Source: an uncultured Clostridium sp.
Lineage (GTDB): Bacteria; Bacillota; Clostridia; Lachnospirales; Lachnospiraceae
NCBI GenBank assembly: GCA_945917985.1
Contig: CAMEIH010000010.1
Location: 1-64,000 of the forward strand
Reading direction: 5' to 3'
DNA length: 64,000 nucleotides
Part shown: in pieces, positions 51,710 to 61,737 of the stretch
How positions within the stretch are numbered: the first letter of the stretch is position 1
How the letters are laid out: every line of letters begins with the position of its first letter
Notes under the pieces: generated by a model
Told to the model about the DNA's origin: nothing
Databases searched by the model: none
What the model saw: the letters and a program-made list of their open reading frames with translations, nothing else
Position numbers and translations under genes: made by a program

Positions 51710-53014
51710 CTATCTGACAAGTCCTCTGATTACAGGTCCCTCGTCCTTTTTTTCATTGCTGATTCTGTATGCTGCAAGCAGCCTTTCTTCACAAATCTTT
51801 TTCTTTTCCTCGTCATTTGCATGAATCACGGCAAGCGGTTCACCCTTACGGACATAATCCCCTACTTTTTTCTGTAAGACAATTCCTACGGAAAGATCAA
51901 TCTTGCTTTCTTTCGTCTCTCTGCCACCTCCAAGGATCAGAGAACAGATTCCGACTTCATCACAGGCTATTCTGTCAATATAACCATCACAGGGTGCATA
52001 AAGCGGGCTTATGATCGCTGCTTTGGGAAGAAGCTCCGGCTCATAAACCATATCCTTATTTCCTCCCTGTGCTTCCACAAAAGATGCAAGCTTATTTAAT
52101 GCACTGCCATTCTCCATTACACTCTGCAGCTTCTTCTTTGCTTCTTCATCGTTATCTGCGAGCCCGGAAAGCTGTAGCATACAACTTCCCAGTGTCAGGC
52201 AAAGCTCCGTAAAGTCTTTGGGTCCTTCTCCACGAAGTGTGGCAATTGCCTCCTTTACCTCCAGCGCATTACCCACTGCATTTCCAAGAGGCTGATCCAT
52301 ATCAGAAATGACTGCCATCATTTTTCTGCCTGCGTTTTTACCAATGGATACCATTTCCTTTGCCAATGAAAAAGCATCCTCCTCTTTTTTCATGAATGCC
52401 CCACTTCCGGTTTTTACATCCAGGACAATGGCATCCGCCCCGGCAGCCAGTTTCTTGCTCATAATGGATGAAGCAATCAGTGACATATTATCAACAGTAG
52501 CCGTCACATCTCTGAGTGCATACAAAAGCTTATCTGCAGGTGCCAGTTCCCTGGTCTGTCCCATGATCGCAATGCCGATTTCATTGACATTACGAATAAA
52601 CTGTTCCGTAGAAATTTCTGTGGAAAAACCTTCGAAGCTTTCCAGCTTATCAATGGTTCCTCCAGTATGTCCAAGCCCTCTTCCGCTCATTTTAGCTATT
52701 TTTACACCGCAGGCAGCCACCATGGGAGTCAATGCAAGAGAGGTCTTATCACCCACGCCACCGGTACTGTGCTTATCCACCTTGATTCCCTGAATGGAAG
52801 ACAGATCAAGCATCTCACCGCTTTCTGCCATCGCCATGGTCAGATTCACAGTTTCCTCTTCATTCATGCCCCTGAAATAAATTGCCATCATCATGGCTGA
52901 CATCTGATAATCGGGAATTTCACCTTTCGTATAGCCATCGATCATAAAGCGAATTTCTTCATCGTTAAGTATACCGCCGTTTCTCTTTTTCATGATCAGA
53001 TCATACATTCTCAT
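51710..53014 (-). CDS. pdp: Pyrimidine-nucleoside phosphorylase
   Basis: 434 residues. Family signature VDKHSTGGVGDKTSLAL and SGRGLGHTGGT intact. It cleaves uridine or thymidine with phosphate to base and (deoxy)ribose 1-phosphate. Could also be labelled deoA; Pdp fits a Gram-positive host. AGGAG precedes the start. Between rlmH and yqfC. Confidence 0.93.
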   Translation of the reverse strand: MRMYDLIMKKRNGGILNDEEIRFMIDGYTKGEIPDYQMSAMMMAIYFRGMNEEETVNLTMAMAESGEMLDLSSIQGIKVDKHSTGGVGDKTSLALTPMVAACGVKIAKMSGRGLGHTGGTIDKLESFEGFSTEISTEQFIRNVNEIGIAIMGQTRELAPADKLLYALRDVTATVDNMSLIASSIMSKKLAAGADAIVLDVKTGSGAFMKKEEDAFSLAKEMVSIGKNAGRKMMAVISDMDQPLGNAVGNALEVKEAIATLRGEGPKDFTELCLTLGSCMLQLSGLADNDEEAKKKLQSVMENGSALNKLASFVEAQGGNKDMVYEPELLPKAAIISPLYAPCDGYIDRIACDEVGICSLILGGGRETKESKIDLSVGIVLQKKVGDYVRKGEPLAVIHANDEEKKKICEERLLAAYRISNEKKDEGPVIRGLVR

Positions 53015-53033
53015 TGCCGTATCTCCTTTTCTC

Positions 53034-53513
53034 TCACTTATGATAGGGTTCTCCTGTGATAATACGATAGCTTCTGTATATTTGTTCCAGTAAAATAACC
53101 CGCATCAGCTGATGGGGAAATGTCATTTTTGAAAAGCTGATTGCCCGGTCAGCAGCCGCTGATACACTCTCATGCAACCCGAGAGAACCGCCTATCACAA
53201 ACTGAATATGGCTTTTTCCACCAATTGCAAGGGAATTGATCTGAGATGAAAGTTCAACAGAATCAAGCTGCTCTCCCTTAATTTCCAAAGAATAAACAAA
53301 GGCGTCCTCTTTGATATGTTTTAGTATCCGTGACGCCTCTTTTTCTTTAATCTGCTCCTCCAGTGCACTTAACGCATGATCGGGAGTTTTTTCATCTTGC
53401 ACTTCTATGATCTCAAGCTTACAATATTTACTCAGACGCTTTGCATATTCGCTGATGGCATCCCGGTAAAATTTCTCCTTGATCTTTCCCACGCAGATAA
53501 TCGTTATTTTCAT
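53034..53513 (-). CDS. rlmH: 23S rRNA (pseudouridine-1915-N3)-methyltransferase
   Basis: 159 residues, SPOUT fold: SAM-binding GGSLGLHESV and the C-terminal LLEQIYRSYRIITGEPYHK are nearly invariant in RlmH. The start overlaps the previous stop in an ATGA. Confidence 0.97.
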   Translation of the reverse strand: MKITIICVGKIKEKFYRDAISEYAKRLSKYCKLEIIEVQDEKTPDHALSALEEQIKEKEASRILKHIKEDAFVYSLEIKGEQLDSVELSSQINSLAIGGKSHIQFVIGGSLGLHESVSAAADRAISFSKMTFPHQLMRVILLEQIYRSYRIITGEPYHK

Positions 53514-54094
53514 TCCTTTGTTTCCTCAAAAATTTCGCTGTAAATCTCATCGATCAGTCTGTCCAGATAGGCTTCATCCAAATTCATGAACTGAGACTTA
53601 ATGACAGCCTTTACTCTTTCAAAGCGGGAAAAATATTTCAGTTCCTCAGAAGTATCTGCCGAAAAAGCCAAGTTTTTATCAATTTCATCTTTCGTGATAT
53701 TTTGAAGACACCATTTTTTGATCTGAAGCGTCAGGTTATTTTCCTTGTCTGCGCTTTTGGCAAAAATTTTTGCATTGCGCATGGATACGACGCCCATCAC
53801 AAAAAACAAAAGGAAGAGCGTTCCCATCACTCCGCTGATCATATATTTGTTTCCGGCAAGCCTGTGAATTGGCAGGAAATCAAAGAAAAACAATACCACA
53901 AGAATAAAGCCAATACCACCCACAAGCAAAAGTGTGTATGCGGACGTCCTGTTTTCCTCAGCTTTTTCCTGATTGTTCACATATCTTCCCTTATACGATT
54001 CCGGTTCTTTAGCTTCATCGAAAAAAGGATCCTGTTCCTCCGGTATTTCCTCTGCACCCATTTCCATGGCTGCATTTTCCGCATCCCATGCCAT
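53510..54094 (-). CDS. Hypothetical membrane protein, two helices, 194 residues
   Basis: 194 residues: acidic N-terminus, two transmembrane helices (about 53-75 and 83-103), charged cytosolic C-terminus. ATG 54094 (MAWDAENAAM) has GGAGGGG upstream; earlier ATG unsupported. Coupled to rlmH. Family not recognised; similar proteins adjoin rlmH in Lachnospiraceae by my recollection only. Confidence 0.65.
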   Translation of the reverse strand: MAWDAENAAMEMGAEEIPEEQDPFFDEAKEPESYKGRYVNNQEKAEENRTSAYTLLLVGGIGFILVVLFFFDFLPIHRLAGNKYMISGVMGTLFLLFFVMGVVSMRNAKIFAKSADKENNLTLQIKKWCLQNITKDEIDKNLAFSADTSEELKYFSRFERVKAVIKSQFMNLDEAYLDRLIDEIYSEIFEETKE

Positions 54095-54164
54095 ACTTTT
54101 CCCCTCCGAAAAATAATCATTTGTCAACTATCTCTATTTTACTACCCTTTGTGAAAGTATGCCA

Positions 54165-55193
54165 CTAGTTTTTATTTTTTGATATCAGACAGGGAACGCC
54201 AAAATTTTTATTATCCTTTGGTCTGATATAGAAATAGCTTTCCGGATCCTTCGTCTCCACCTGAACAGCCCATGTTGTTGCTTTCGGATCCGGAGAACCG
54301 TCGATACACAGCCATGAACCGTGATCAGCCGTTCCTTCCCATTCCTTGACATCTCCGTCACTGTAAATTTTTGTGAGATAAAATTCTCCGTTTAACTGTC
54401 CTGCCGTGTAGGTGCCAATCAGATTACTGTCATAGCCGATATAAGGTTCAAGAAGATCCATATTAAAATCATAATGCTCCGATCCCTCTCCATCCGGCAG
54501 ATCATTTTTCCAGGAGCCGGTATACTGGTGGTAAGTGTAGAGATCGGTCTTGCTTTCAGTTTCATGCACATGATAATGAATCCAGGTGCCTTTACCGCTT
54601 CTCATACCATTTTCCCAGGTGCCGAAATAATACTGATTATCCGCATATACTGCAATCCCCGTTCCGGAAGGATCTCCGTTTGTATTCGTCTCTCCGTAAT
54701 AATAAAAATCCTTCGTTCCCTTTAGTTTCCAGCTCATGGCCCTGTATCTGTCAAGAGCAGCCAGATCATCAAGTGCTTTCTGATTGTTATCTTCCCAGTA
54801 TGTCATCATTTCCTTGAGTTGCTCGTCCTTGTTAAAGGAAATTTTATCATAGTCTACCTTTCCCTTCTGCATGATCTCCTGATAAGGCGTAGGTGTGGCT
54901 TCCGGCGAAGCAGATGCCTCTTCCTGTCCGGACAGTTCCTCACGTTCATCGGGTTCTGGCGTCTTCTCCTGTGTATCTGTTACAATGCTTGAAGAAACTG
55001 TCCTCTCAGAATCCGTCAGATTTGTATCTGCATATTCCTTGATACTGTCCTGCAGATCCTGATGATTCCCGTCTTTTCTTTCACCTTTCACAGCACTGAC
55101 GATCAGTGTAACAAGCAGAACAATTATTATGAGCACAAAGGGAATGATCGTAACAATTATTTTTGCTTTTTCTTCATCAAAATCTTTTTTCAT
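54165..55193 (-). CDS. Membrane-anchored MORN-repeat protein
   Basis: 342 residues: N-terminal transmembrane helix (about 11-33), a low-complexity acidic linker (about 60-100), then MORN-like repeats (YYFGTWENGMRSGKGTW, YTGSWKNDLPDGEGSE, GTYTAGQLNGEFY). It should face the outside. Binding partner unknown. Confidence 0.75.
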   Translation of the reverse strand: MKKDFDEEKAKIIVTIIPFVLIIIVLLVTLIVSAVKGERKDGNHQDLQDSIKEYADTNLTDSERTVSSSIVTDTQEKTPEPDEREELSGQEEASASPEATPTPYQEIMQKGKVDYDKISFNKDEQLKEMMTYWEDNNQKALDDLAALDRYRAMSWKLKGTKDFYYYGETNTNGDPSGTGIAVYADNQYYFGTWENGMRSGKGTWIHYHVHETESKTDLYTYHQYTGSWKNDLPDGEGSEHYDFNMDLLEPYIGYDSNLIGTYTAGQLNGEFYLTKIYSDGDVKEWEGTADHGSWLCIDGSPDPKATTWAVQVETKDPESYFYIRPKDNKNFGVPCLISKNKN

Positions 55194-55330
55194 GATTCTC
55201 TCCGTTTATTAAAAATAATGTATCTTATTCTGTATACACTATACGAAATCTTTTTTAATTTCCTGCATATATTTTTTTAATTTTTTCTTAAATCGTTTCC
55301 AATCTATTTTTTGTCCGACGCTTCACAGAA

Positions 55331-55360
55331 GTGATGCCGGAACCCTGGTTCCGGCATCAC
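55331..55360 (-). terminator. Hairpin terminator after nfnB
   Basis: 14-bp stem GTGATGCCGGAACC with its complement (55331-55344, 55347-55360); weak T-tract on the minus strand. Confidence 0.65.
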
Positions 55361-55382
55361 GTTATCTCTTCATTCAATGTAT

Positions 55383-56768
55383 TTATTTGTTTTTCAGATA
55401 CTCGTCAATTCCCTTTGCACCTGCTTTTCCTGCTCCCATGGCAAGAATTACGGTAGCTGCTCCCGTCACGGCGTCGCCTCCGGCATAGACACCTTCTTTG
55501 GTTGTCTTACCAAATTCCTCATCAGCAACAATACATTTCCACTTATTGACTTCAAGTCCCTCAGTGGTGGAAGAAATCAGAGGATTGGGTGATGTACCAA
55601 GTGACATGATCACAGTATCCACATCAATCACAAATTCAGAACCGGGCACTTCAACCGGGCGTCTTCTTCCCGATTCATCAGGCTCTCCAAGTTCCATTTT
55701 AATACACTTGATACCTTTTACCCAGCCTTTCTCGTCCTCAAGAATTTCAACCGGATTGGTCAAAAGATCAAAAATGATTCCCTCTTCCTTGGCATGATGG
55801 ACTTCTTCCACTCTGGCCGGCAATTCTTCTTCACTTCTTCTGTAAACAATATGAACCTCACCGCCAAGACGAAGAGCTGTTCTGGCAGCATCCATAGCCA
55901 CATTACCGCCACCTACAACAGCAACTTTCTTTCCGCGCATGATCGGGGTTGCAGAACTTTCATCAAAAGCCTTCATCAGATTGCTTCTTGTCAGATATTC
56001 ATTGGCAGAAAATACACCGTTTGCCTGTTCACCCGGAATTCCCATAAACTTGGGAAGACCGGCTCCCGATCCGATAAATACAGCATCAAAGCCTTCTTCA
56101 TGTAACAGTTCGTCAATGGTCACTGATTTACCGATGACTACATTGGTTTCAATCTTTACACCAAGAGACTTTACATTTTCGATTTCCTTCGCCACCACCT
56201 TGGTCTTGGGAAGTCTGAACTCCGGAATACCATAAACAAGCACACCGCCTGCCTCGTGAAGAGCCTCAAAAATAGTAACATCGTATCCCATTTTAGCGAG
56301 ATCTCCCGCACAGGTAAGTCCCGCAGGACCTGAACCGATGACCGCTACTTTCTTTCCGTTTTTCTCCTTTGCTCCCTGGGGCTTGATTCCCTTTTCGGTA
56401 GCCCAATCAGCCACAAAACGCTCCAGCTTACCAATGGAAATAGGCTCGCCTTTGATACCTCTGATACATTTGCCTTCGCACTGGCTTTCCTGCGGACAGA
56501 CACGTCCACAGACAGCGGGAAGGGCTGAGGATTCACTGATCACCTGATAAGCAGCTTCAACATCCCCTTCCTTTACCTTTTCAATAAAACCGGGAATATT
56601 GATGGATACAGGACAGCCTTTGATACACTGTGCATTCTTACAGTTAATGCATCTGGATGCCTCTTCCATTGCTTCTTCTTTATTATATCCCAAACATACC
56701 TCTTCAAAGTTTGTTGCTCTTACCTTTGCATCCTGTTCTCTCACAGGTGTTTTCTTTAAAACGTCCAT
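55383..56768 (-). CDS. nfnB: NADPH-dependent oxidoreductase, GltD-like (NfnB subunit)
   Basis: 461 residues. N-terminal 4Fe-4S cysteines (CINCKNAQCIKGCP, CGRVCPQESQCEGKC) and two dinucleotide-binding domains (GSGPAGLTCAGDLAKMGYDV, VVGGGNVAMDAARTALRLGG). Often labelled glutamate synthase small chain, but the partner at its 5' side is an NfnA-type flavoprotein and no large glutamate synthase subunit is nearby, so a role in NfnAB (bifurcating ferredoxin:NADH/NADP+ oxidoreductase) fits better. Start overlaps the nfnA stop (TAATG). Confidence 0.85.
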   Translation of the reverse strand: MDVLKKTPVREQDAKVRATNFEEVCLGYNKEEAMEEASRCINCKNAQCIKGCPVSINIPGFIEKVKEGDVEAAYQVISESSALPAVCGRVCPQESQCEGKCIRGIKGEPISIGKLERFVADWATEKGIKPQGAKEKNGKKVAVIGSGPAGLTCAGDLAKMGYDVTIFEALHEAGGVLVYGIPEFRLPKTKVVAKEIENVKSLGVKIETNVVIGKSVTIDELLHEEGFDAVFIGSGAGLPKFMGIPGEQANGVFSANEYLTRSNLMKAFDESSATPIMRGKKVAVVGGGNVAMDAARTALRLGGEVHIVYRRSEEELPARVEEVHHAKEEGIIFDLLTNPVEILEDEKGWVKGIKCIKMELGEPDESGRRRPVEVPGSEFVIDVDTVIMSLGTSPNPLISSTTEGLEVNKWKCIVADEEFGKTTKEGVYAGGDAVTGAATVILAMGAGKAGAKGIDEYLKNK

Positions 56769-57655
56769 TAGTTGTCACCTCCGCAATTTCCACATCCGCC
56801 ATGATGGGTGTCTCCCTCTTTTGCTGCAAGGAAAGCTCTGCCCTCAGCAGTTTTGTAAATCTGCTGACGCTGCATTGCTTCATCAAAATTAACCAGATGA
56901 CCGTCAAACTCAGGGCCATCCACACAGGCAAATTTTACCTTGCCGCCAACCGTTACTCGACATGCTCCGCACATACCGGTACCGTCAACCATAATGGGAT
57001 TCAGGCTGACAACTGTAGGAATATCAAGCTCTTTTGTAAGCTTGCATACAAACTTCATCATAATCATGGGACCGATGGCAATACACACATCATATTTCTT
57101 TCCTTCATTCACAAGATCAGTGATCGTCTGTGTCACCATTCCCTTTCGCCCGTAGGAACCGTCATCAGTAGTCACATAAAGATTTCCGGCTACAGCTTCC
57201 ATCTCCTTTTCAAGGATCAAAATGCTCTTTGTCTTTGCTCCGACAATGACATCGGCATCAATCCCTCTTTCATGAAGCCATTTAACCTGGGGATAAACAG
57301 GCGCTGTACCTACGCCGCCTGCCACAAACAAAATCTTCTTTTTCTTTAGCTCTTCAATATCCTCATTTACCAGTTCGGAAGGACATCCAAGAGGGCCCAC
57401 AAAATCATGGAAAGAGTCTCCGGCTTTTAAACGGGACATAATCTCAGTTCCTGCTCCCACAACCTGAAACACAATCGTGACCGTTCCCTTTTCTCTGTCA
57501 TAATCACAGATTGTAAGCGGGATTCTTTCAGACTTTTCGTCTGTCCTTACAATAACAAACTGCCCGGGATTACAGGCCTTTGCCACTCTTTTTGCTTCCA
57601 CGACCATGTAATAGATGCTGGAAGTAAGTTCTTTTGCTTCTAAAATCTTGTACAT
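56768..57655 (-). CDS. nfnA: Ferredoxin-NADP+ reductase-like flavoprotein (NfnA subunit)
   Basis: 295 residues. An FAD-binding domain, an NAD-binding region (ILFVAGGVGTAPVYPQVKWL) and a C-terminal 2Fe-2S cysteine group (DGTGMCGACRV, then KFACVDGPEFDGH). It belongs to the SudB/PyrK/NfnA group. With nfnB it should balance reduced ferredoxin, NADH and NADPH pools, typical of fermentative Clostridia. Confidence 0.87.
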   Translation of the reverse strand: MYKILEAKELTSSIYYMVVEAKRVAKACNPGQFVIVRTDEKSERIPLTICDYDREKGTVTIVFQVVGAGTEIMSRLKAGDSFHDFVGPLGCPSELVNEDIEELKKKKILFVAGGVGTAPVYPQVKWLHERGIDADVIVGAKTKSILILEKEMEAVAGNLYVTTDDGSYGRKGMVTQTITDLVNEGKKYDVCIAIGPMIMMKFVCKLTKELDIPTVVSLNPIMVDGTGMCGACRVTVGGKVKFACVDGPEFDGHLVNFDEAMQRQQIYKTAEGRAFLAAKEGDTHHGGCGNCGGDN

Positions 57656-57694
57656 CTTAATTCCCTTTCTTATTTTGTTTTATTTCTGGCTTTG

Positions 57695-59152
57695 TTATGA
57701 ATCAGTTAATGGAATAAGTCCCATCTGTCCCTGCTCATCATAGATAAGGCGATTCGGAGTTCCTGTGTATACCTCAACAGCATACATTCTCTCTTCCATT
57801 TTTTCATTACCATTTCCATCAACAAAATATTCGTTTAGTATATAATAATAATTTTCGCCGATTTGCACAATAGAATTATATTTAAAAATATATCTTCCTG
57901 ATACACCGGGAGCATGTCCGTTTGTATCAATAAGTACATTTCTTTGTATCAGTGCATTAATCACATTGGAAACAGCCCGGTCTACCGTAACGCTGGTATT
58001 CATGGAAAAATTATAACTCCTGCTGACAATTTCACTCTGAACCCCGTCATCGGAAATAATAATAAATTTATAATTGCTTCGCCCTAAAGGCATGCTGATA
58101 GGCTCTACATACTTCATGCTGTCCACATTGGGATCGGAACGGTCCGTGGTATAATAAACGGTTCCGTCTTCGGGGATTTCTACTTCGATCATAGTGGGGT
58201 TCTCATAGCTGCCGCTTTCAGGAATTACCACCGGAGCATCCGGCATAGCCAGGTTAATTTCAAACCAGTTCCTGACAACATTACTCTCTATTCCATAATC
58301 ATTTACAAAAACAGCATTAACCTGATATCTTCCGGATTCCAGCAAAATCGGTGCAGTATATTTCATACTTGCAGCAGTAGGCGTACTTCCGTCCAGCGTG
58401 TAATAAATAGTTCCCGTTGTGTTGGCGTTCAAGCGCAAATAAATGATCTCATCGTAAGTACCGCTTTCATAACTGTATTCAGGTTCAAATGCCATGTATT
58501 GCTGAAACAACGTTATGATAGAATCTTCCTTACATCCAATCAGAAGCTCATTAATCTTATCATATTTTCCCTGCTCATGATAGAGGGAAATAATACTATC
58601 ATATACTTTTTCTACATCATCCGGGGCCGGTTCTCCTCTTGCCAAAAGCTTTTCCAAAACTTCTACTGCCTGATCCGTATGTCCAATCTCATGATAATAC
58701 TCTGATCTCAGAAGGGCAATCTGTGCATTATCTTCATCATTTGAAGCTGCTTTTTCCAATAACTCCAGTGCTTCCTCATATTTTCCCTGCTGTGCATATT
58801 TTTTGGCATTCTCAATCTGAAAGGAGGTTGAATAATTAAAGTACATTAAAAGAGTAAATGAGACTGCAATTAAAATAACCGCAATCAAAGAAACCGTTTT
58901 AAACACCAGCCAGTTCTTCCCTGCCTCTTCTGTCAGAATTTCATCAGACTCTTCCCATTCTTTATTGTTTCCGGTCTCTTCACTTGTCTTACTGCTTTTA
59001 TTATCAATTTCCTCTGCAACTGTAGAAAGAGTCTCATTTATGCTGTTTTCTATTTCAGGCTCAAAATCAGGAACAATTCTGATCTCCATCCCACACTTTT
59101 CACAATAAAGATGATCCGCCTGAATTTCTTGACCGCAATTGGGACATTTCAT
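57695..59152 (-). CDS. Zinc-ribbon, TPR and CHB_HEX_C domain membrane protein
   Basis: 485 residues: N-terminal zinc ribbon (CPNCGQEIQADHLYCEKCGM), an acidic linker, a transmembrane helix (about 83-106), TPR-like repeats (about 115-200), then two CHB_HEX_C_1 beta domains (GTIYYTLDGSTPTAASMKY and GTVYYTTDRSDPNVDSMKY) and a C-terminal domain. Cytosolic ribbon, external beta domains. Possibly envelope sensing or protein binding; no function established. Confidence 0.75.
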   Translation of the reverse strand: MKCPNCGQEIQADHLYCEKCGMEIRIVPDFEPEIENSINETLSTVAEEIDNKSSKTSEETGNNKEWEESDEILTEEAGKNWLVFKTVSLIAVILIAVSFTLLMYFNYSTSFQIENAKKYAQQGKYEEALELLEKAASNDEDNAQIALLRSEYYHEIGHTDQAVEVLEKLLARGEPAPDDVEKVYDSIISLYHEQGKYDKINELLIGCKEDSIITLFQQYMAFEPEYSYESGTYDEIIYLRLNANTTGTIYYTLDGSTPTAASMKYTAPILLESGRYQVNAVFVNDYGIESNVVRNWFEINLAMPDAPVVIPESGSYENPTMIEVEIPEDGTVYYTTDRSDPNVDSMKYVEPISMPLGRSNYKFIIISDDGVQSEIVSRSYNFSMNTSVTVDRAVSNVINALIQRNVLIDTNGHAPGVSGRYIFKYNSIVQIGENYYYILNEYFVDGNGNEKMEERMYAVEVYTGTPNRLIYDEQGQMGLIPLTDS

Positions 59153-59181
59153 ACGTGTTCACTCCAAAACTAACAAATTGA

Positions 59182-60027
59182 CTATTTCTGAATATTCACA
59201 GACTCCATACAATTATGAAGGAGCATTGCGATCGTCATGGGGCCTACGCCTCCGGGAACAGGCGTAATTGCACTGCAAACAGGTTCCACATCCTGAAAAT
59301 CCACATCACCGCAGAGCTTGTTATTCTCATCTCTGTTAATTCCCACATCAATGACCACAGCGCCATCCTTTACATAATCTCTTGTGATCATTTTGGGTTT
59401 ACCGATTGCTACGATCAGAATATCAGCTCTCTTCGTCACTTCCTTAATATCTTTCGTTCTGGAATGCGCAATCGTTACCGTAGCATTCTCTCTGAGCATC
59501 AAAAGCGCCATGGGTTTACCGACGATATTACTTCTGCCCAGAATCACACATTCTTTTCCTGCGATTTCGATGCCGGAACGTTTCAAAAGCTGGATGATAC
59601 CCGCCGGTGTACAGGAAACAAATCCGGGCTGACCAATACATAAAGCGCCAACACTCTGAGGATGAAAACCATCTACATCCTTTTTCGGATCAATTGTTTT
59701 GATTACCTTATCTTCATCAATATGAGAAGGAAGCGGAAGCTGCACCAGAATACCGTTTACATCCTTTCGCTCATTCAGCTCGCGAATCAGGGAAAGCAGC
59801 TCTTCCTCACTCGTCTCCTCCGGAAGTTCATAAGAAAGGGACCCGATCCCGATATATTCACAGCCCTTCTTCTTATTGTTTACATAAACCGTGGATGCAG
59901 GATTATTGCCAACCTGAATCACTGCAAGGGTAACGGAAATCCCTTGTTCCTTCAGAGCAGCAGCTTTCTCCTTCAGTTCATCTTTTATCTGTAATGAAAT
60001 TGATTTTCCGTCAATAATCTTAGCCAT
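59182..60027 (-). CDS. folD: Methylene-THF dehydrogenase/methenyl-THF cyclohydrolase
   Basis: 281 residues, normal length. Active-site Lys region YVNNKKKGCEYIGI, then ILVQLPLPSHID, GRSNIVGKPM and the C-terminal TPVPGGVGPMT. It interconverts methylene-, methenyl- and formyl-THF. Follows fhs by 11 bp: a one-carbon operon. Confidence 0.96.
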   Translation of the reverse strand: MAKIIDGKSISLQIKDELKEKAAALKEQGISVTLAVIQVGNNPASTVYVNNKKKGCEYIGIGSLSYELPEETSEEELLSLIRELNERKDVNGILVQLPLPSHIDEDKVIKTIDPKKDVDGFHPQSVGALCIGQPGFVSCTPAGIIQLLKRSGIEIAGKECVILGRSNIVGKPMALLMLRENATVTIAHSRTKDIKEVTKRADILIVAIGKPKMITRDYVKDGAVVIDVGINRDENNKLCGDVDFQDVEPVCSAITPVPGGVGPMTIAMLLHNCMESVNIQK

Positions 60028-60038
60028 AGTTGTCCTCC

Positions 60039-61709
60039 TTAGAATAAACCTGTAATCACACCATTCTCATCAACGTCAATATTAAATGCAGCAGGATTTT
60101 TCGGAAGCCCCGGCATTGTCATTACTGCACCAGTGAGAACCACAACAAATCCGGCACCGGCCGAAACGTATACTTCCCTGACATTGATGCGGAAATCCTT
60201 TGGACGCCCCAAAAGAGACGGATCATCGGACAGAGAATACTGTGTCTTTGCCATACAAACGGGAAGTCCTCCAAATCCCAGTTCTTCCAGTTTCTTTAAC
60301 TGCTTCACAGCCGCAGGCGTATAGTCCACACCGTCTGCTCCATAGATCTCCTGTGCCACTTTTTCAATTTTTTCTTTCAATGAAAGGTCATTCTCATAAA
60401 GTACTTTAAAATGACTTTCCTTATGTTCCAACGTATCAAGAACCTTATTTGCAAGAGCAATACCGCCTTCTCCGCCTTTTTCCCAAACCTCGGAAATTGC
60501 AAATTCACAGTTTCTCTCCTCACAGAAATCCTTGACAAAAGAAATCTCTTTCTCGGTATCTGTCACAAAGCTGTTTAAGGTTACCACAACCGGCACTCCA
60601 TATTTCTGGAGATTCTCAATGTGTTTTTCCAAATTGACAATACCTCTTTGAAGGGCATCCATATTTTCTTTATTTAATTCTGTCTTTGGTACACCACCGT
60701 TATACTTCAGTGCTCTCACAGTCGCCACTAGGACCACGGCATCCGGTGCAAGACCTGCCATACGGCATTTGATATCCATAAACTTCTCGGCACCGAGATC
60801 GGCACCGAAGCCTGCTTCCGTAATCACATAATCAGCCATTTTGAGTGCTGTCTTTGTTGCTCTGACAGAATTACAGCCATGGGCAATATTGGCAAAAGGA
60901 CCGCCGTGCACAATGGCCGGAGTATGCTCCAAAGTCTGGATCAGATTCGGTTTTAAAGCATCCTTCAAAAGAGCTGCCATAGCTCCTACTGCCTTAAGAT
61001 CTGCTGCAGTTACAGGCATACCTTCATAATTATACGCTACCACCATTCTGCCGAGACGTTCCTTCAGATCCTTCATATCGTCAGCAAGACAAAGTACCGC
61101 CATGATCTCTGATGCCACCGTGATCACAAAATGATCTTCTCTCACCACGCCGTCTGTTTTTGCGCCAAGACCTACCACTACATTTCTGAGCACTCTGTCA
61201 TTCATATCAAGACATCGTTTCCAGACAACAGATCTTGTGTCAATCTGAAGTTCATTACCCTGCTGAATATGATTGTCAAGCATAGCAGCCAAAAGATTGT
61301 TAGCTGATGTAATCGCATGAAAATCACCGGTAAAGTGAAGGTTTAAATCTTCCATGGGAACTACCTGTGCATAACCGCCTCCGGCAGCTCCTCCCTTGAC
61401 GCCAAAGCAGGGACCAAGAGAAGGCTCTCTAAGTGCAATTACAGCCTTTTTTCCAAGCTTACCAAATGCCTGTCCCAGTCCTACACTGGTAGTTGTCTTT
61501 CCTTCTCCTGCAGGTGTGGGATTGATGGCTGTCACCAGAATCAGCTTTCCATCAGGGTTATCCTTAATCTTCTCCATGAAATCATCGGATATCTTGGCCT
61601 TGTACTTTCCGTACAGTTCCAGTTCATCCTCAGAAATTTGAAGCTGCTTTGCAACTTCCGTAATCGGTTCAAGTACTGCTTCCTGTGCGATTTGAATGTC
61701 TGTCTTCAT
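60039..61709 (-). CDS. fhs: Formate-tetrahydrofolate ligase
   Basis: 556 residues. The ATP loop is [17 protein letters not shown]. It activates formate onto THF. The start at 61709 (MKTDIQIAQ) has GAGGAGG upstream; the frame runs five codons further. Upstream is the ftsK gene with a 28-bp gap. Without other Wood-Ljungdahl genes here it need not mean acetogenesis. Confidence 0.96.
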   Translation of the reverse strand: MKTDIQIAQEAVLEPITEVAKQLQISEDELELYGKYKAKISDDFMEKIKDNPDGKLILVTAINPTPAGEGKTTTSVGLGQAFGKLGKKAVIALREPSLGPCFGVKGGAAGGGYAQVVPMEDLNLHFTGDFHAITSANNLLAAMLDNHIQQGNELQIDTRSVVWKRCLDMNDRVLRNVVVGLGAKTDGVVREDHFVITVASEIMAVLCLADDMKDLKERLGRMVVAYNYEGMPVTAADLKAVGAMAALLKDALKPNLIQTLEHTPAIVHGGPFANIAHGCNSVRATKTALKMADYVITEAGFGADLGAEKFMDIKCRMAGLAPDAVVLVATVRALKYNGGVPKTELNKENMDALQRGIVNLEKHIENLQKYGVPVVVTLNSFVTDTEKEISFVKDFCEERNCEFAISEVWEKGGEGGIALANKVLDTLEHKESHFKVLYENDLSLKEKIEKVAQEIYGADGVDYTPAAVKQLKKLEELGFGGLPVCMAKTQYSLSDDPSLLGRPKDFRINVREVYVSAGAGFVVVLTGAVMTMPGLPKNPAAFNIDVDENGVITGLF

Positions 61710-61737
61710 ACTTTTCCTCCTCATGTGCCAAATTGAT

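Noticed and set aside
55383-56768. Gene as glutamate synthase small subunit (gltD)
   Set aside because: No large subunit nearby; the partner gene is NfnA-like and coupled to it, so NfnB is the better reading.
56657-57349. 230-codon plus-strand frame opposite nfnAB
   Set aside because: Antisense shadow of two well-recognised enzymes; no matching domain.
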